Shown: positions 21,373 through 33,600 of the stretch, piece by piece
Layout: each line of letters opens with the position of its first letter
How positions within the stretch are numbered: the stretch's first letter is position 1
NCBI GenBank assembly: GCA_025174535.1
Contig: JALBUN010000048.1
Span: 930,001 to 994,000 of the forward strand
Reading direction: 5' to 3'
Origin: Cantharellus purpuraceus
Lineage: Eukaryota; Basidiomycota; Agaricomycetes; Cantharellales; Hydnaceae
Length of the DNA: 64,000 nucleotides
Program-made: the position numbers and the translations under genes
Notes under the pieces: generated by a model
What the model saw: only the letters and a program-made list of their open reading frames with translations
What the model was told of the DNA's origin: nothing
The model's database searches: none

Positions 21373-24300
21373 TTACACCTCAGAATCCAGATCACTCAAT
21401 TCGGAAGAAAGGCTCGCTTGTGCTTCATGTCCCCCCAACGCAGGAAAGGAGTTGTGGTCTCTCGAAGCCGGGCTTGATACAACTCGATCCTGTTTGTCCA
21501 ACTTGGAGCGTCGATCAATGGATTCTTCTTCTATCATATCCTGATCAAGGGACAGTCGCGGTTTCAGGGCCGGCATTTGAGAAGTAGATGTGGTCAACGG
21601 TTGAAAGGAAGAAGGCTCGGGTAAGTGCGTAGGCCCGACTAGAGGCAAAGGCGGCGCAGGCACAGGCGGATGACTGTGAAGCATCGGCTCGACACTCGCG
21701 GAGGCATCAACGGAGGGATTTGTAGTCCCGTCGTTAGTGTCCACATCTGGTCCTTCCATTTCAGCAATAGCCTGTCTGGTATTTAAGCATGTCAGCGAGC
21801 AATTAGTTGAAGGAAACGCACAACCCAACCTATACGCCTGGCGACAACCTTGTCTCAGCCTTGGTGTGCGAAATATTTGGATTTTCCCGCGACCCTGTTC
21901 CACTTAAGTAACGTCCAAATGCCAGAAGACAGTGCAAACTAACCGACAACAAAAGCGAGTCCAACTCTAAAGAAATGATTTAAGAATAGCAAGACCACGG
22001 GGAAGTGAAGCATAGTATATTGGTTACCTTTGTCTTCACCCAACAGCCTCAAACTGCTCAATTCTAACCATTGCCTATAGTGCGTTTGGTGTGTGAACAC
22101 ACATCATTCAATAGCAATAGGTGTGGACTTACCACGATCGGGCCTTGTCATAAAATTGCACTAATGTCAAAGGTCCAGGTTCAGTACGTGGGATAGTTGC
22201 TTTGCTTCGCAAAACATTCATGGGTACATCTTTGGGGTCCTCCTCCCAAACTACTGCTGCCCACCAAGGGTATGACTCTATCAAAAGCGAAAAGATAAGA
22301 ACCACAACAGCAAGTTCATGAAGACATACCCATCTTTGCCCACACTGTAATGTTGGTTAGTCGTTAAAAGGCTTACAACAGAAGACAAGTCTAGCAATCG
22401 TACCAAGAGTGCCTCCAAGCAGTGATTCTCCTTCTTGAAGCGTGATCATACCTTGCTTTGGACCCAGCGCTTTTGGTTTAGGTCCTGCGTGCGCAAACTG
22501 AAAATTCGGTCCTTTCTTGTGAGGCCTCCTGAAAGCAGGTTGCTGGCTGTCTGTGGCTCGACTGCAGCTCGTCTCCATCTCAGGCTCACCCGATTCGTTG
22601 GCGACACTTTGACTTCGTTTACGCTTTACGCCTTGCGTCGTAGTCTCGGATGCAGAGAGTGATGCCGTCCTCCCACCAGAGGATGGAACAACCCCACCAC
22701 TCGACCGAGTGACTCGTATTGACGAAAGAGAATCGGGAGGATCGTGGAGAGGGCTTGACGATTGGAAGTGTCCAGGGGCACCTGGATCGATTTGATCTAC
22801 CTCCATAGCGTCCACGGCAGCATCCAAAGCGGGAACATCGGCTAGCTCTATATTTGTATCGGAAGGCATTGTGGGCTGTATTGCTGTATGATCCATCTGT
22901 TCCGAGTTCCCAATCGAAGGATGTAATTTGTCAACATCTGTGGGCAGGCATTAACGATCAACTAAGACGGTAGTAGTGTTCACATACCAGTACGAGCGCG
23001 CTTCCTAGGGGGTGGCAGTAGCTCCTTAGTAGGTTGAGGCTCAGGCACAGCACGTCCATGTCTCCGCGAGCCTGATGGTAAGATCCATCCACGATCAAAG
23101 TGTTTGAAAGAACTTTGGTTGTCCATCGAATCCACCATATTTGGCCCGCCCTGGCCAGGTAGCATTACGTGCTCGCGTCTCCCACTCCGAGGTCGTGGAT
23201 AGTTGGTAAGCCTCTCAAATTGAACGACGATCTCTGCAGACTTGAATCTTTTGGGAGCTACGTCCTGGGATTGTGGGGTGGTATCAACTTTTACATCACC
23301 GTTCGCATCGTCTATACCAGGTGACTGGGTAGAACCAGCTACGAGCTCGGCTTCTAAGGCAGCAAGCGCTGCTCTGGTGCTACGAGTAGCCCTTGGGGCA
23401 CGAAATCCTGGGGACGAGTCTAAAAGCATAGCATTCTCTGCGGCAATTGCCGCTTGGACTTGTTTCCTTCGCTCCCGTTCCATCTTGTAGTCTCGTTTTG
23501 GGCGCCCCTTCTTGACCTTTGGAGGCTTTGGAGGAGGAGGCGGTGGGGGAGGAGGCGGTGGTTTGAGCCTTTCACGCTCAAAGCGAAATAGTGACGTAAT
23601 TGGCTCTGTGTCGATGATAAACTCAGTATCGTGCTTCATGCTGTCCTCAGATAAGAGGAGATTCAGGAGCTCCGGATCTGCTTCAAGGTCCCCAACAGCC
23701 TCAACTTCGGTAGAAGTGTTAGAGGCGTTGTCTGTCGTACCTAGGGTGGGAAGAGTGGATAAAATATGCGCAGCGGATGCTTTGAGACGTGCAGCAGTCT
23801 TATGGAAGACAGTATCCCGTTTGTTATACAGCATTGCGTTATCAAAAACTAGATTGATGTCGGACTGAATGTTCCTTATGAATAGAAGCGCAATATCGGG
23901 TATTGAAACTGATATACCTTAAATGACTTGAAATCAAGGTATTCTCCCTTGTCAAGCTTCGTCTCGATGCCCATGAAACTCATAGGATTCTTAACGATGT
24001 CAAAATAGTCTGGCGCTTCTGCACGGGTTACTGGCCTGTAAAAAATTTCGTTCTTATCTTGGCTGATCCAGCCGCGACAAGTTAGGTCGATCATTCAAAA
24101 AGTATGGGATTGCTCACAATCGAATTTGCTCGAGTGTGTGCCTCAGGGCAGGAGCATGTGGAAACAGTACTTTTGAGACGACGTCTTGAAGCAGTTGCGC
24201 TTGCATCAATTTCTGCTGTTCTCGTTTCCGCGTCAACTCTGCAAGTATCTGCACGTTCTCAAGGTCCTTCCGTAGGTTAACCAAGTACTATACAGCACAA

Positions 24301-26041
24301 GATCAATCCTGTGTCGAGTCAAAATACGTAACAAACCTGGAGCTTGAGAGCCTTCTCTTCCTCAGTTTGCTGCTTGGTGGTCGTGGATGCTGTCCAAGGC
24401 TATGATATCAATGAACTTGAGCATCATGTTCCTATAGCAAACAGGCAATCTTGCAAAAGACAGCCACTTACTTCAAGATGCAGCCTCTTCAACAATGGCG
24501 CCCCCCTTCTAGCCTCACGTTTCAAACTCCAGTACTTGCAAACAAGCTGTACAAAATGAGTCTTCTGCCTGAAGTGTTTCTTGTAATAGCTCTCAAGTCT
24601 GTCTGCAATGAGCTGCGGCACGAGCGGAGGGCCAAGGCTGTATTTCTTGGAATATGCACGGGCGCTCTTGGAGGACTTGGGGGTGCGAGCTGGTACCGTG
24701 AGAGGACCGTCGAAGATGTTGCCTATTTCTCCCCGCATCTTCTTCACGTCTTCCTGATAAAAAAATGAGCTTACAATGTATTGCAGATGTGAGATTATAT
24801 GGCATACAGGGAGATGCTTCTCGCAGTAACCCTTGAAAGACGCTTCCTCACCAGTCAGGCCTTTCATACCCATTAGCAGCTTCGCCCGTCGGGCACATGT
24901 GACGTGGAAGGCGGTGAAACACGTAGTTTTATCGCACTGGACACAAGCACCGTGTTTGATCTTGCACAATGAACATGTCTGCATGACTGTCAATTCCTGA
25001 GGTTAATTTGAGATTCTACGTCGCGTACTCACAAGCTTCCACCGACTCTTGGGGACCTTGTCGACGTTGTCAATTGGTTCCATGAACAGTGTATTTCCAA
25101 CGGTGACTTCAGGAATAAACATAGCACATAGAAGGTGAGCCCATTGTCCGGTGCTGGTTTGTTTGAAAGCACCGCCTTCATTCGGGCAAAACACGCAGGG
25201 CTAATAGACAAATCAGTCAGGAATGGGATGTCAAGTAAAAGCATACGCACAACAGGAATTTCTGGGGATACAGTGCATTTGCGACAAAGCCATTGTCCCT
25301 CGGGGATGTAAGGGACACCATAGCAATCTGTAGAATTGTTTCAGCACGATAGCAATACGAAAGATTTTGCCTCACCTTGATGAACTGCAAGGTTGCAACC
25401 ATCGCAAAATACAATGGCATTACTGTTTTCCCCCTCGCCATCATCGCATACAGCACAGGTTGAGTCCTCTGAAGGCAAACCAATATCTGGTTTCGGAACC
25501 CGTTTCATCTTGAGAAACATGGATCTGAGCCGTTAAACGTCAATAAGTCTGACTTGAAACACACCAGTTCAAACCACTCCTTCTCTAACCGGTCCATCAT
25601 AATCTCAAATATCTCGGAAGACACTGGCCCGACCTGGGCTTTCTTACGATCTTCATTCACAAGATCAAGCCATTCCTGATCTTGCTCATCCATGTCGTAT
25701 TCTACCTGATTGGTGAGCTCACTTTCGATAGGTTCTTGAGATGGTTTAAGCATGTCTGTTGCGATAATCAACTTGTGCAATAGACTCACCAATGTATCGA
25801 ATGTAGTGGTCTGGCCGAGTGAAGAAGGAGAAGTCATTGTCTACCATAGCTGATGTTTAGAAACCCCGGTGTGAATATATAAGCAAAAATGCTTACAACC
25901 ATAAGATCTAGACGTGGGGTCTGTGACCCCAGCTGGCTCATTGACCTCCGACTCGTCCTCGATCCTTCTAAATGACACATGTGGCAAGGGTGTGACTGAG
26001 GCTGGGCTTGCGATACGACTGGCTGTTCTCCCTGGTGCCAT
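21373..26041 (-). CDS. BRPF/NTO1-like chromatin reader: EPL1-like, PHD, extended PHD, bromodomain, PWWP
   Basis: Scaffold subunit expected in a MYST-type histone H3 acetyltransferase complex (NuA3 in yeast, MOZ/MORF-BRPF in animals). It starts at 26041 ([20 protein letters not shown]). An EPL1-like block has [20 protein letters not shown]. The PHD finger contains [20 protein letters not shown]. The extended PHD carries [20 protein letters not shown] and [20 protein letters not shown]. The BRPF linker [20 protein letters not shown] precedes a bromodomain, [20 protein letters not shown] to [20 protein letters not shown], which keeps the acetyl-lysine Asn. A long disordered region includes an eleven-proline run. 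The C-terminal PWWP domain shows [17 protein letters not shown]. The protein ends [11 protein letters not shown]. Yeast NTO1 lacks the bromodomain and PWWP, so this is the long, animal-like architecture. Confidence 0.88.
23519..23563 (+). repeat. G-rich tract encoding the polyproline run of the BRPF-like protein
   Basis: The plus strand reads as repeated GGAGGAGGCGGTGG units, a candidate G-quadruplex on the template strand of the minus-strand gene. It encodes [16 protein letters not shown]. Such a tract is prone to length change and could affect transcription, but this is inference. Confidence 0.5.
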
Positions 26042-26183
26042 GACGAAAGGCCGAAAATGTTGATGATGAGCAGTGTCTGTTCTGCTATGAAGTGCGCGAA
26101 TAGACTACTGTACGTTGATGACCATTGGTCACGTGATATAATTTAAATGCGCTCTGTGGTTAGAAGAAGCCTAGGACATTGCC
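26042..26183. promoter_or_regulatory. Shared divergent promoter, BRPF-like / tubulin cofactor B
   Basis: 142 bases between two head-to-head ATGs. It contains an E-box-like CACGTG-type core within ggtcacgtgat (near 26130). No TATA box is evident. Confidence 0.45.
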
Positions 26184-27114
26184 ATGTCCTCCTCGACCGT
26201 CACTGTGTTCGTAATTTCTCCAGACACGCGTTCAGAACGTCGGTATGATCTTCATATCACCATCGAACAGCTCAAAGTATGTCCTATCTTCAGATTTTTG
26301 TGGCTAGAAATTTGACCTTCCTCACAGACAAAGCTCGAATCTGTCACTGGGATCCCCGTGGATACTCAAAGAATAACATTGCACGATCAAGGAACAGAAG
26401 AAGACGGGTCTGCAAAAGCATTAGCGGTCTTGGATGACAATCTAAAACCTTTAGGTTACTACAATATTCGAGATTGGCAAGTCCTGAAGGTAAGTCCCAT
26501 CACGTCTCTGGCGTTCATCATGCATATTCCTCGAAACCAGGTGAAAGATACCAATCCTGCCACTGCATCTCTAGCGGGTCAATACACAGATGTCTCGAGA
26601 GTGGAAAAATTCGAGATCTCAGGGGAAGAATATGCCGCCCGCCGAGGTGAGCAACCTAGTGGGATAACTGGTGGGATACCCAAGAATCTTCATACTCTTG
26701 CAGATACAGTTCTTGCATACAAACAAGCCCACAAGGTAGGACGATTCGCCCCTTCATCGGATGCTGGGGTTCCGGAGTTCCCCTACGTTGATTTTCATAT
26801 CGGCTCCCGATGCGAAGTTGATACCGGAGAAAATGAGCTGAAGAAGCGAGGCACAATTCGTTTTGCTGGTCCCACCAAATTCGCGAAGGGCACTTGGGTA
26901 GGAATAGAATATGACGAACCGTTGGGAAAGAATGATGGATCGTAAACACCAATTCCCTTGTGATCATATTTCACAACTTAAACAATCTCGCAGAGTACAG
27001 GGCGAACGATACTTTACCACTCGACAAAATTACGGCGGGCTTGTCCGTCCTGATCGCGTGCGAGTGGGCGATTTTCCCGTTGAGGATATCGATGTCGATG
27101 ATGAAGAGATGTAA
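26184..27114 (+). CDS. ALF1: Tubulin-folding cofactor B (ALF1-like), ubiquitin-like plus CAP-Gly domains
   Basis: Cytosolic cofactor in the alpha-tubulin folding pathway that hands alpha-tubulin to cofactor E. The start at 26184 reads MSSSTVTVFVISPDTRSERR. A ubiquitin-like domain follows: ITIEQLKTKLESVTGIPVDT to PLGYYNIRDWQVLKVKDTNP, with two short introns inside. The middle part, VEKFEISGEEYAARR, is typical of the family. The C-terminal CAP-Gly domain has GTIRFAGPTKFAKGTWVGIE, then a short intron joining YDEPLGKNDGS to VQGERYFTTRQNYGGLVRPD. The end, VEDIDVDDEEM, is acidic and supplies the EEM tail that resembles the EEY/F ligands of CAP-Gly domains. Length fits the family (about 240 residues). 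Confidence 0.93.
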
Positions 27115-28680
27115 CGCACATGGCGTCGTCGTTCGAAGGAAATCAAATTGCTGACCACCGAAACACTGTTCTGTTCTGGTCGGCCGGTCTTTTCCCTGTC
27201 CTTCTTAGCCCTCAATTATTATTGTATGTTGATACCTGATCCCTCTCACCGACATCTGCTGAGTTCTCCGGTCACTTTGCAATGTGTTCTCTGAGCTGCA
27301 TGTCAATAAGCTTGGATTTGTATACAGAGAATAGTTTGGCAATAAATGTTGGCAGCCTAAATTGGAATAGTAGGCATCTGCTTAATTTCTTATTACTAAT
27401 ACATACTTCACTGGCAGTCAGGACCTCTTGTATATCCCTATGGAAGAGGGTAAGTATGGCCGACTGCTGCGGCGGTTACGCTTTGAATATATACCTTCAA
27501 TTGCACCTTGAGGCACGCAATCTCGGCAGCAAAGCACATTTCGCAACTGCCGAAAAAGTGCACTCATATATTTATGCCTGAGGTAGATTTAAGCAAGTTG
27601 AAACTTTTTGACCGTTACGTCATATCCCAGCTAGAAGATTTCTTCTAAGGGCCTAAATAGTGAATAATTGGACTATCAAAGCGTCTTCGTTTTCTGGCCA
27701 AAGTCTGGTCAGCCGGACATCATCAGCGTTGATACACACAAGGCTTAGCATGGTGTAAAAAGAACGCCACAGGGTCAAATATTACAAATTAGGTGATCTT
27801 TGTTATTTTAGGACGTCGTTGATAACTACTTGCATGTTCAGGCGGTGAGCTGGACCTTAAGTCCACAGCTGGAGTTCACGGATAAAGATGTATTAGTTAC
27901 TAAATCTAATTCAAGCATACCCTCTCTATGATGAAAGAAATATAAGCTACCATAATATGCATACCTGGAGGCCACGGTGAACTCCAGCAGGCGCCAGAAA
28001 AAGCTCTTGTATACCCCGCCGAACCGTGGATCCATACGCGTCCACATTGAGGGCGAGTCGCTTCATAGTAAAAACCTTCGTCAAGGATGCTTGAAAACTT
28101 GAAGGGTACACTGGCAGCCATTCCTCAAGACTTTGGGTATACTTAGGGACGGGCGAAAAGTGGCAGATTGTCGCCAATCAATCAGTCGTTGAAAGATCTA
28201 CAGGTAGATCTTGGCAGATGATGATGTCATCAAGCTTCGGGCGTCCTCGGCCGTTATAGGTAAATAAGACGTTGCTGTAGTTGAACTAAAGCGAGTATGT
28301 TCTCTAGACACCCTGCCCATCTCGATCAAGACGGTCACTCGCATCAGTTCCGATCGCATTACAGTGGAGCATGCATTTGCAGTAGCTAGTGACTTATAGC
28401 TATAGTGGAGTGTTCGCACGAGGTTTTACGATCGTTGCTATCAAAAAAAGGTTTCCCCATGTGATAAATACTGTTTGGCTGCATGGAAAAGAAGTCACTG
28501 AAATGGATTGCATTGTCTGAGATATCTGAGGAATAACTGATATCTTGTGACCGATCCCCGCGGTCTTATTTCTTCTAGATCTCTGGATTAACCACAGCAG
28601 GTTTTGAGGGCGTATGGTATACATATACATATCTGCCGCATTCTGGTTTCCTTCGAGCACCCGTCTCACTGGTTGGAATA
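27115..28680. other. Long intergenic interval, no supported gene
   Basis: About 1.6 kb. Several short minus-strand frames (27838-28177, 28198-28419) look weakly protein-like, for example LALNVDAYGSTVRRGIQELF, but lack a consistent start, splice pattern or known motif. They may be a decayed gene or noise. The last 100 bases before 28681 hold AT-rich TATACATATACATA, a plausible core promoter for the lipase. Confidence 0.4.
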
Positions 28681-29948
28681 ATGCTCTTCTCTATTTTCTC
28701 TGTTAGTTTTTTCTCAGTCACTTCAGCTCTTGTTTTGCCTCGCCAGGGTGCCTTCACTACCCTGTCCTCTGCGCAGATCAACGCTTTCACGCCTTACACT
28801 CATTTTGCAAGTGCCGCCTATTGCAATCCCAACACAACGATCAATTGGTCCTGTGGAGGTACGGGCCTCAGCAGGACTTGGACATACTACTGGACCATCA
28901 TGACTGACTACACTGCATATAGCGCATTGTGACGCCAATCCCGGTTTTCTGCCCATCGCTTCAGGCGGTGACGGTTCTAAGACACAGTTCTGTAAGTTCA
29001 GTTGTCCACTTCGTTCTTACAGTTGCCCTTACTCGCGTACAGGGTATGTTGGTTTCGACCCGACCCTAAACACGGTTATTGTAGCGCACCAGGGGACGAA
29101 CCCGAGCAAGTTGTACGTCTTTACTTGATGGTTTGTTGAGCACTAATGCTAAGCCATATCTTCCTGACAGAGAAGCTGACCTTACGGATGCCAACCTTTT
29201 CCTCACAGGATTGGACCAGACATCGTTCCCTGGAACCTCCGGTTTAGAGGCTCACAGTGGCTTTCTCTCGGAGCAAGCTATGTATACATCGATTGCTTGG
29301 ACGGCTTTATGCTCTGAACTGAAATTAATTACTTCCAATAGAACTGCCCCGGATATTCTCGCTGCAGTTCAAGAGGCACTCGGAGCTCACGGGACAGATA
29401 GTGTGACAATGGTTGGACACTCACTTGGATCGGCCCTCTCTTTGATAGATTCGGTTTTCCTCCCACTCTATCTTGGGCCAGGCCTTACGTTCAAGTTCGT
29501 AGGGTACTCCATGCCACGCGTCGGGAACCCAGCATTCGCAAATTATCTGGATGGTAGATCATCCGGCATCTACATATTCCAGTAGTCTAACACCATTATT
29601 CAGCGCATTTCCCCGACTTGACACATGTCAACAATAAAGAAGATGTGGTGCCGATCGTGCCAGGTAGTCACAATTATGCACTGGGTGGGTGATTTGCTTA
29701 CAGAACTGCGATAACAGGTGAATTCCTAGGGTTCCAGCACCCTCATGGCGAGATACATATCGATGACACTGATGCGTGGAATGCATGTGCTGGTTAGTAA
29801 CCTACTTACATGTCGTGCTATGCTTAAGGGTCACGCAGGTGATGATAACGACTCCAAACAATGCTCTACGGGGGACGTCTCCAACGTTGTCGTCGGTAAA
29901 GTCAGCGACCATGATGGGCCTTTCAACGGTATCACAATAGGTTGTTAG
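28681..29948 (+). CDS. Secreted class 3 (fungal) lipase
   Basis: Extracellular triacylglycerol lipase of the Rhizomucor/Thermomyces alpha/beta-hydrolase type, releasing fatty acids from fats. The start at 28681 gives a hydrophobic signal peptide, MLFSIFSVSFFSVTSALVLP, followed by RQ, a likely processing site. ASAAYCNPNTTINWSCG is the N-terminal block, with an intron before CDANPGFLP. YVGFDPTLNTVIVAHQGTNP leads to the oxyanion region. The nucleophile elbow is VTMVGHSLGSALSL (Ser in GHSLG, about 29405-29450). YSMPRVGNPAFANYLD is the conserved following strand. The His region is HVNNKEDVVPIVP to FQHPHGEIHI. The protein ends VSDHDGPFNGITIGC with paired cysteines probably in disulfides. About six short introns are present. 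Confidence 0.9.
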
Positions 29949-30638
29949 ACACTATAATGATTCTGTATTGGGAGCATTAGGCCCATACGCCACTCTTTTG
30001 AATCAAAACCAACCAGCGATGCTCTTCCAGTGGTCGTCTCTAGTAGTTGTCTATTTGCAGTCGCAAAATCAAGGTGGTCGGACTTTGAATTCGGCACTGC
30101 CGAAGAAGTGTTATCGTCTCAAGGACTGCCCGAGAGTCAACTACTAGCCATATGTTAGTCTCCAACCATGCTATAGACCGCTAGAGGATTGTTGCATAGT
30201 GGGGCTTTGCATAGCCAATCAAGAGTGCATGATCCTACGGTCACAGCTAAAAGATCATCAGGCAAAGAATTATGCGGTTGCTCCCCCTTGCAATGCAATT
30301 AGTTGCTCAGAGGTCGTGAAAATTGTGCACGTAGATGAAGTAGAATTGCTACTCAAATAAGGCTGTGTTGTGTACTGGGTAGTAATATAGCAAGTGCTAC
30401 GGTACAAGCTTCAAGTTGCACGATGGCGGAGTTTCAAGGAAGAGGGTGGCATCCTATCCATATATCAAACTACCACCACGTTCCTCTGTAGCATTTTCTC
30501 TTTCCTCTTCGGTCTGAACTTAGCCATCATCTGTCTTGCTTGCTCGAGTCGTAATTGAGCATTTTACATTATCGTTTGGGCCTCTTCTCTTCCAGTCTTA
30601 GCACCCTTACTAGCCTCTTACCACACTGAATCCAGAGC
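29949..30638. other. Intergenic interval between lipase and SNT2-like gene
   Basis: About 0.7 kb with no supported gene. It contains an odd palindrome, TTCGGCACTGCCGAA (30090-30104). A pyrimidine-rich stretch (30485-30620) just before the SNT2-like ATG looks like a fungal promoter CT block. Confidence 0.45.
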
Positions 30639-33600
30639 ATGGAATACAGTCTTCCAAACGGGGAAAAGGTCAAAGTAAACGGTAGACAGAATTTTTCTTT
30701 CTCTCATGCTTTCATTCATCCTTTTCTAACTTCTAGATCATGTCTACTGCTCTCCGAACTGGGCTGTCCGTGATGGAACACCATATTCCATTGCTCGTAT
30801 CATGGAGTTTTTAACTGCCGAAGGCACCATTCGAGGAACAAGAGCGAAAGGGAAAGATGCTTATACCCGTGTGCGGCTCGCATGGTACTATCGCCCAAGT
30901 GATGTCAGCGATCGACAGGTCACAGATTCTCGCCTTCTTCTTTGTGCTATCTATTCGGAGGTCATACCAATAACACAGCTTCGAGCCAAATGTTATGTGA
31001 AACACAAGGACAAAATCCATGATCTTATTGCCTGGAAAAAGAGGCCGGATCGCTTCTATTATAATAGACTCTTCGACCCGTTCATCAAAAGGGAATTTGA
31101 GGTGATCCTAACCTCCGAGATACGAAATCGTAGGTCCTACTGCTTGCATGGTCCGCGCAATACATCTGAACTGTTTTTTATTACAGTTCCACGCCACATC
31201 AAAGAAGTTCTATCCTCTCGGTATGATATGATCGTTACCGAGAAGGAATGTGTGGCGGAATTAGTTGATTCTCTTCGTTTATGTGATACGTGTGGAGAGT
31301 GGTGCCCAAGGTTTATATCAAATCATATACTTCCTCTAGGAGTCGGACTGACGTAAACTTTTTGTTCAACATATGCGTTGGTCTGTCCATGCATTCCCTT
31401 GAACAATCAGCTCCGATTCAGTTCAATGTGATGGCTGCAAGTCTCACTTCCATATGGTTTGTGTACAGCCACCACTTCTTGCGAAACCTGCCAGGGGTTA
31501 TGGATGGTCGTGTGCCCGTTGTGCTCACAAGGATGACGAGGATGAAGGATCTCGCCCTACTCCTCCGAATGCATCCTCCGCGAAGCCAAAGTCAGCCTCA
31601 GGCGCGGGTTCAAGGCCTAGAGGCAGGCCCAAAGGCTCACGTAATAATACTTTTTCCCCTTCGAAACACTACGAGGAAGCGGAAGACAAATACTACAAGA
31701 TGTGGCCTTTCCGCTATTTCGGGTATAGTTTTAATTACTAAAATTCTATCATTTCACGATTAATTATATTTTTCAGGCAGTACACCGTGGCCGAGGACAC
31801 GCTTGGTGAGTAATTCACTCACACAGGCTTGCGTCATTTAGTTGGTTCTGATGAATGTGGATACCGTTAGATCCGGAGGATATCATATTTCCACGTGCCA
31901 ATACACGAGTGGGAATAAAATTCCAGACGTCTGTACCTATCACAGGTTCATCTCTACCGCCTCCAGGTATGTGTAGCTGCCTCTGACAGATCTTGTGAGA
32001 TGAATGTTACAATGCCAGGACCAGATATCCCAGAGAGGGGCACAGATGAAACTATCGAGATCCTCAGTTGCGTTTGCAGAATGTCAGACAGGGAAGGTAT
32101 GTCGATGTTCAGATGCGGATAGTATGCCTTTTGACCGTCTATCACTTGTCAGCTGCAGAAGGTCAGTACCGATGCGTAGAATTGAAAACTTGAGAGCTTA
32201 TTTCACTAGTCGAGGAACGTAGGGCAACTTTGACCACAAAGAAAAACGATTTATTCAACGTGGACTGGCTGACGGAGACTATGCGCCGCTTCTCTGTAGC
32301 CCATCTGCAGAAGGAGTCATTTTCCACGGTGAGCATGAGGAATCCATTACATGTGCCCAAGGTAAGGTCCTCATCTCATATACTACGATGCTTTACTCAT
32401 GGGGTGTTAGTGGAAGAAAGAAGAAGTACGCTACGGCGACAAGGAGTGGCGCGAAGACGAAATCCGGGCGTTTGAGGGAGCAATAATGGAGTTTGGCCCA
32501 GAGCTCCGATCAGTGCGCGACCAGGTCATCACGCGAACTTTACCCGAGGTGGTCCGCTTTTTCACCCTCTGGAAAACGCAGGTTTCTCTCTTTTGCTCAC
32601 GGTGCTGAAATTTAATAGTATGCAATGCTTCTAGCACTCATTTGCGAGATGAGAACCGAAGAGTCCTGGAAGCTCGGAGGCTTGGTCAGAAGGGCACTGT
32701 ACAAGCTAAGCCTGTCTCTCGACAACCCTCTGCAGGTGCATCCGAGGAGGAGAAGTCTATTGTCAACGTGAAGATTGACGGGCGTAACGTCGCAGCGTAC
32801 ACAACCTGCGCTGCCTGCAGGACCCGGCAATCTAATGTATGGTGGAAAGCCCCAAAGGGCCTATTCACGGCTGTTTTGTGCGACGACTGTGGGGTACATT
32901 GGAGGAAATATGGGGATCTGAGCCTAAAAACGCCGAAAGAAGACAGCCTTCCTTCCGCAAAGCAACGTATGGCCATGACTGAAAAGAGAGAAGGGACGCC
33001 CCTCTCAGGCCCTGTACCTAAGCGGATAAAGGTATATTCACTCATCGTAGATCAGTGGATGTAGACGCTCACGCTCTCCCCTGTAGACCGCACCTGGTTC
33101 TGCCCCAACCCCACAGCCGCCTTTAATAAAACATGTCACCTGTCAATGTTGCAAGAAGTCAGGTTCACTGGGCAAGGTCATCAAATGCATACAGTGCTCT
33201 CTAGGAATTCATGCAGGTTTGATTCTCATCAGTAGTCTCAATCTGCATGATAAGCACATTAACTTTTATTACAGGGGTTTGTGGTTCGGTGCCGAACTCT
33301 TCGGCCATGGATCTCACTGAGGCTGAAGGTTGGCTCTGCGAAATTTGTCATAATGAGACGACGCTAGAAGCCTCGCTGGTGTGTATCGTCTGCTGTGGAC
33401 TGTCAGCATCATCAGTGAAGTGATTTGCAGATATCTGATTGTGTATTGTGCCCTCGCAAACGTAAGGAAGAGCGGAAAAAACCAGGTCCCGTCCCCAGGG
33501 ACGAGATGGATCTAGGATTCCTGAGAGCTCGTAAACCTACAGAAGGACAAGGCTGGGTTCATATCCTGTGTTCTTTGTTTGCTCCTGAAGTGATGTACAC

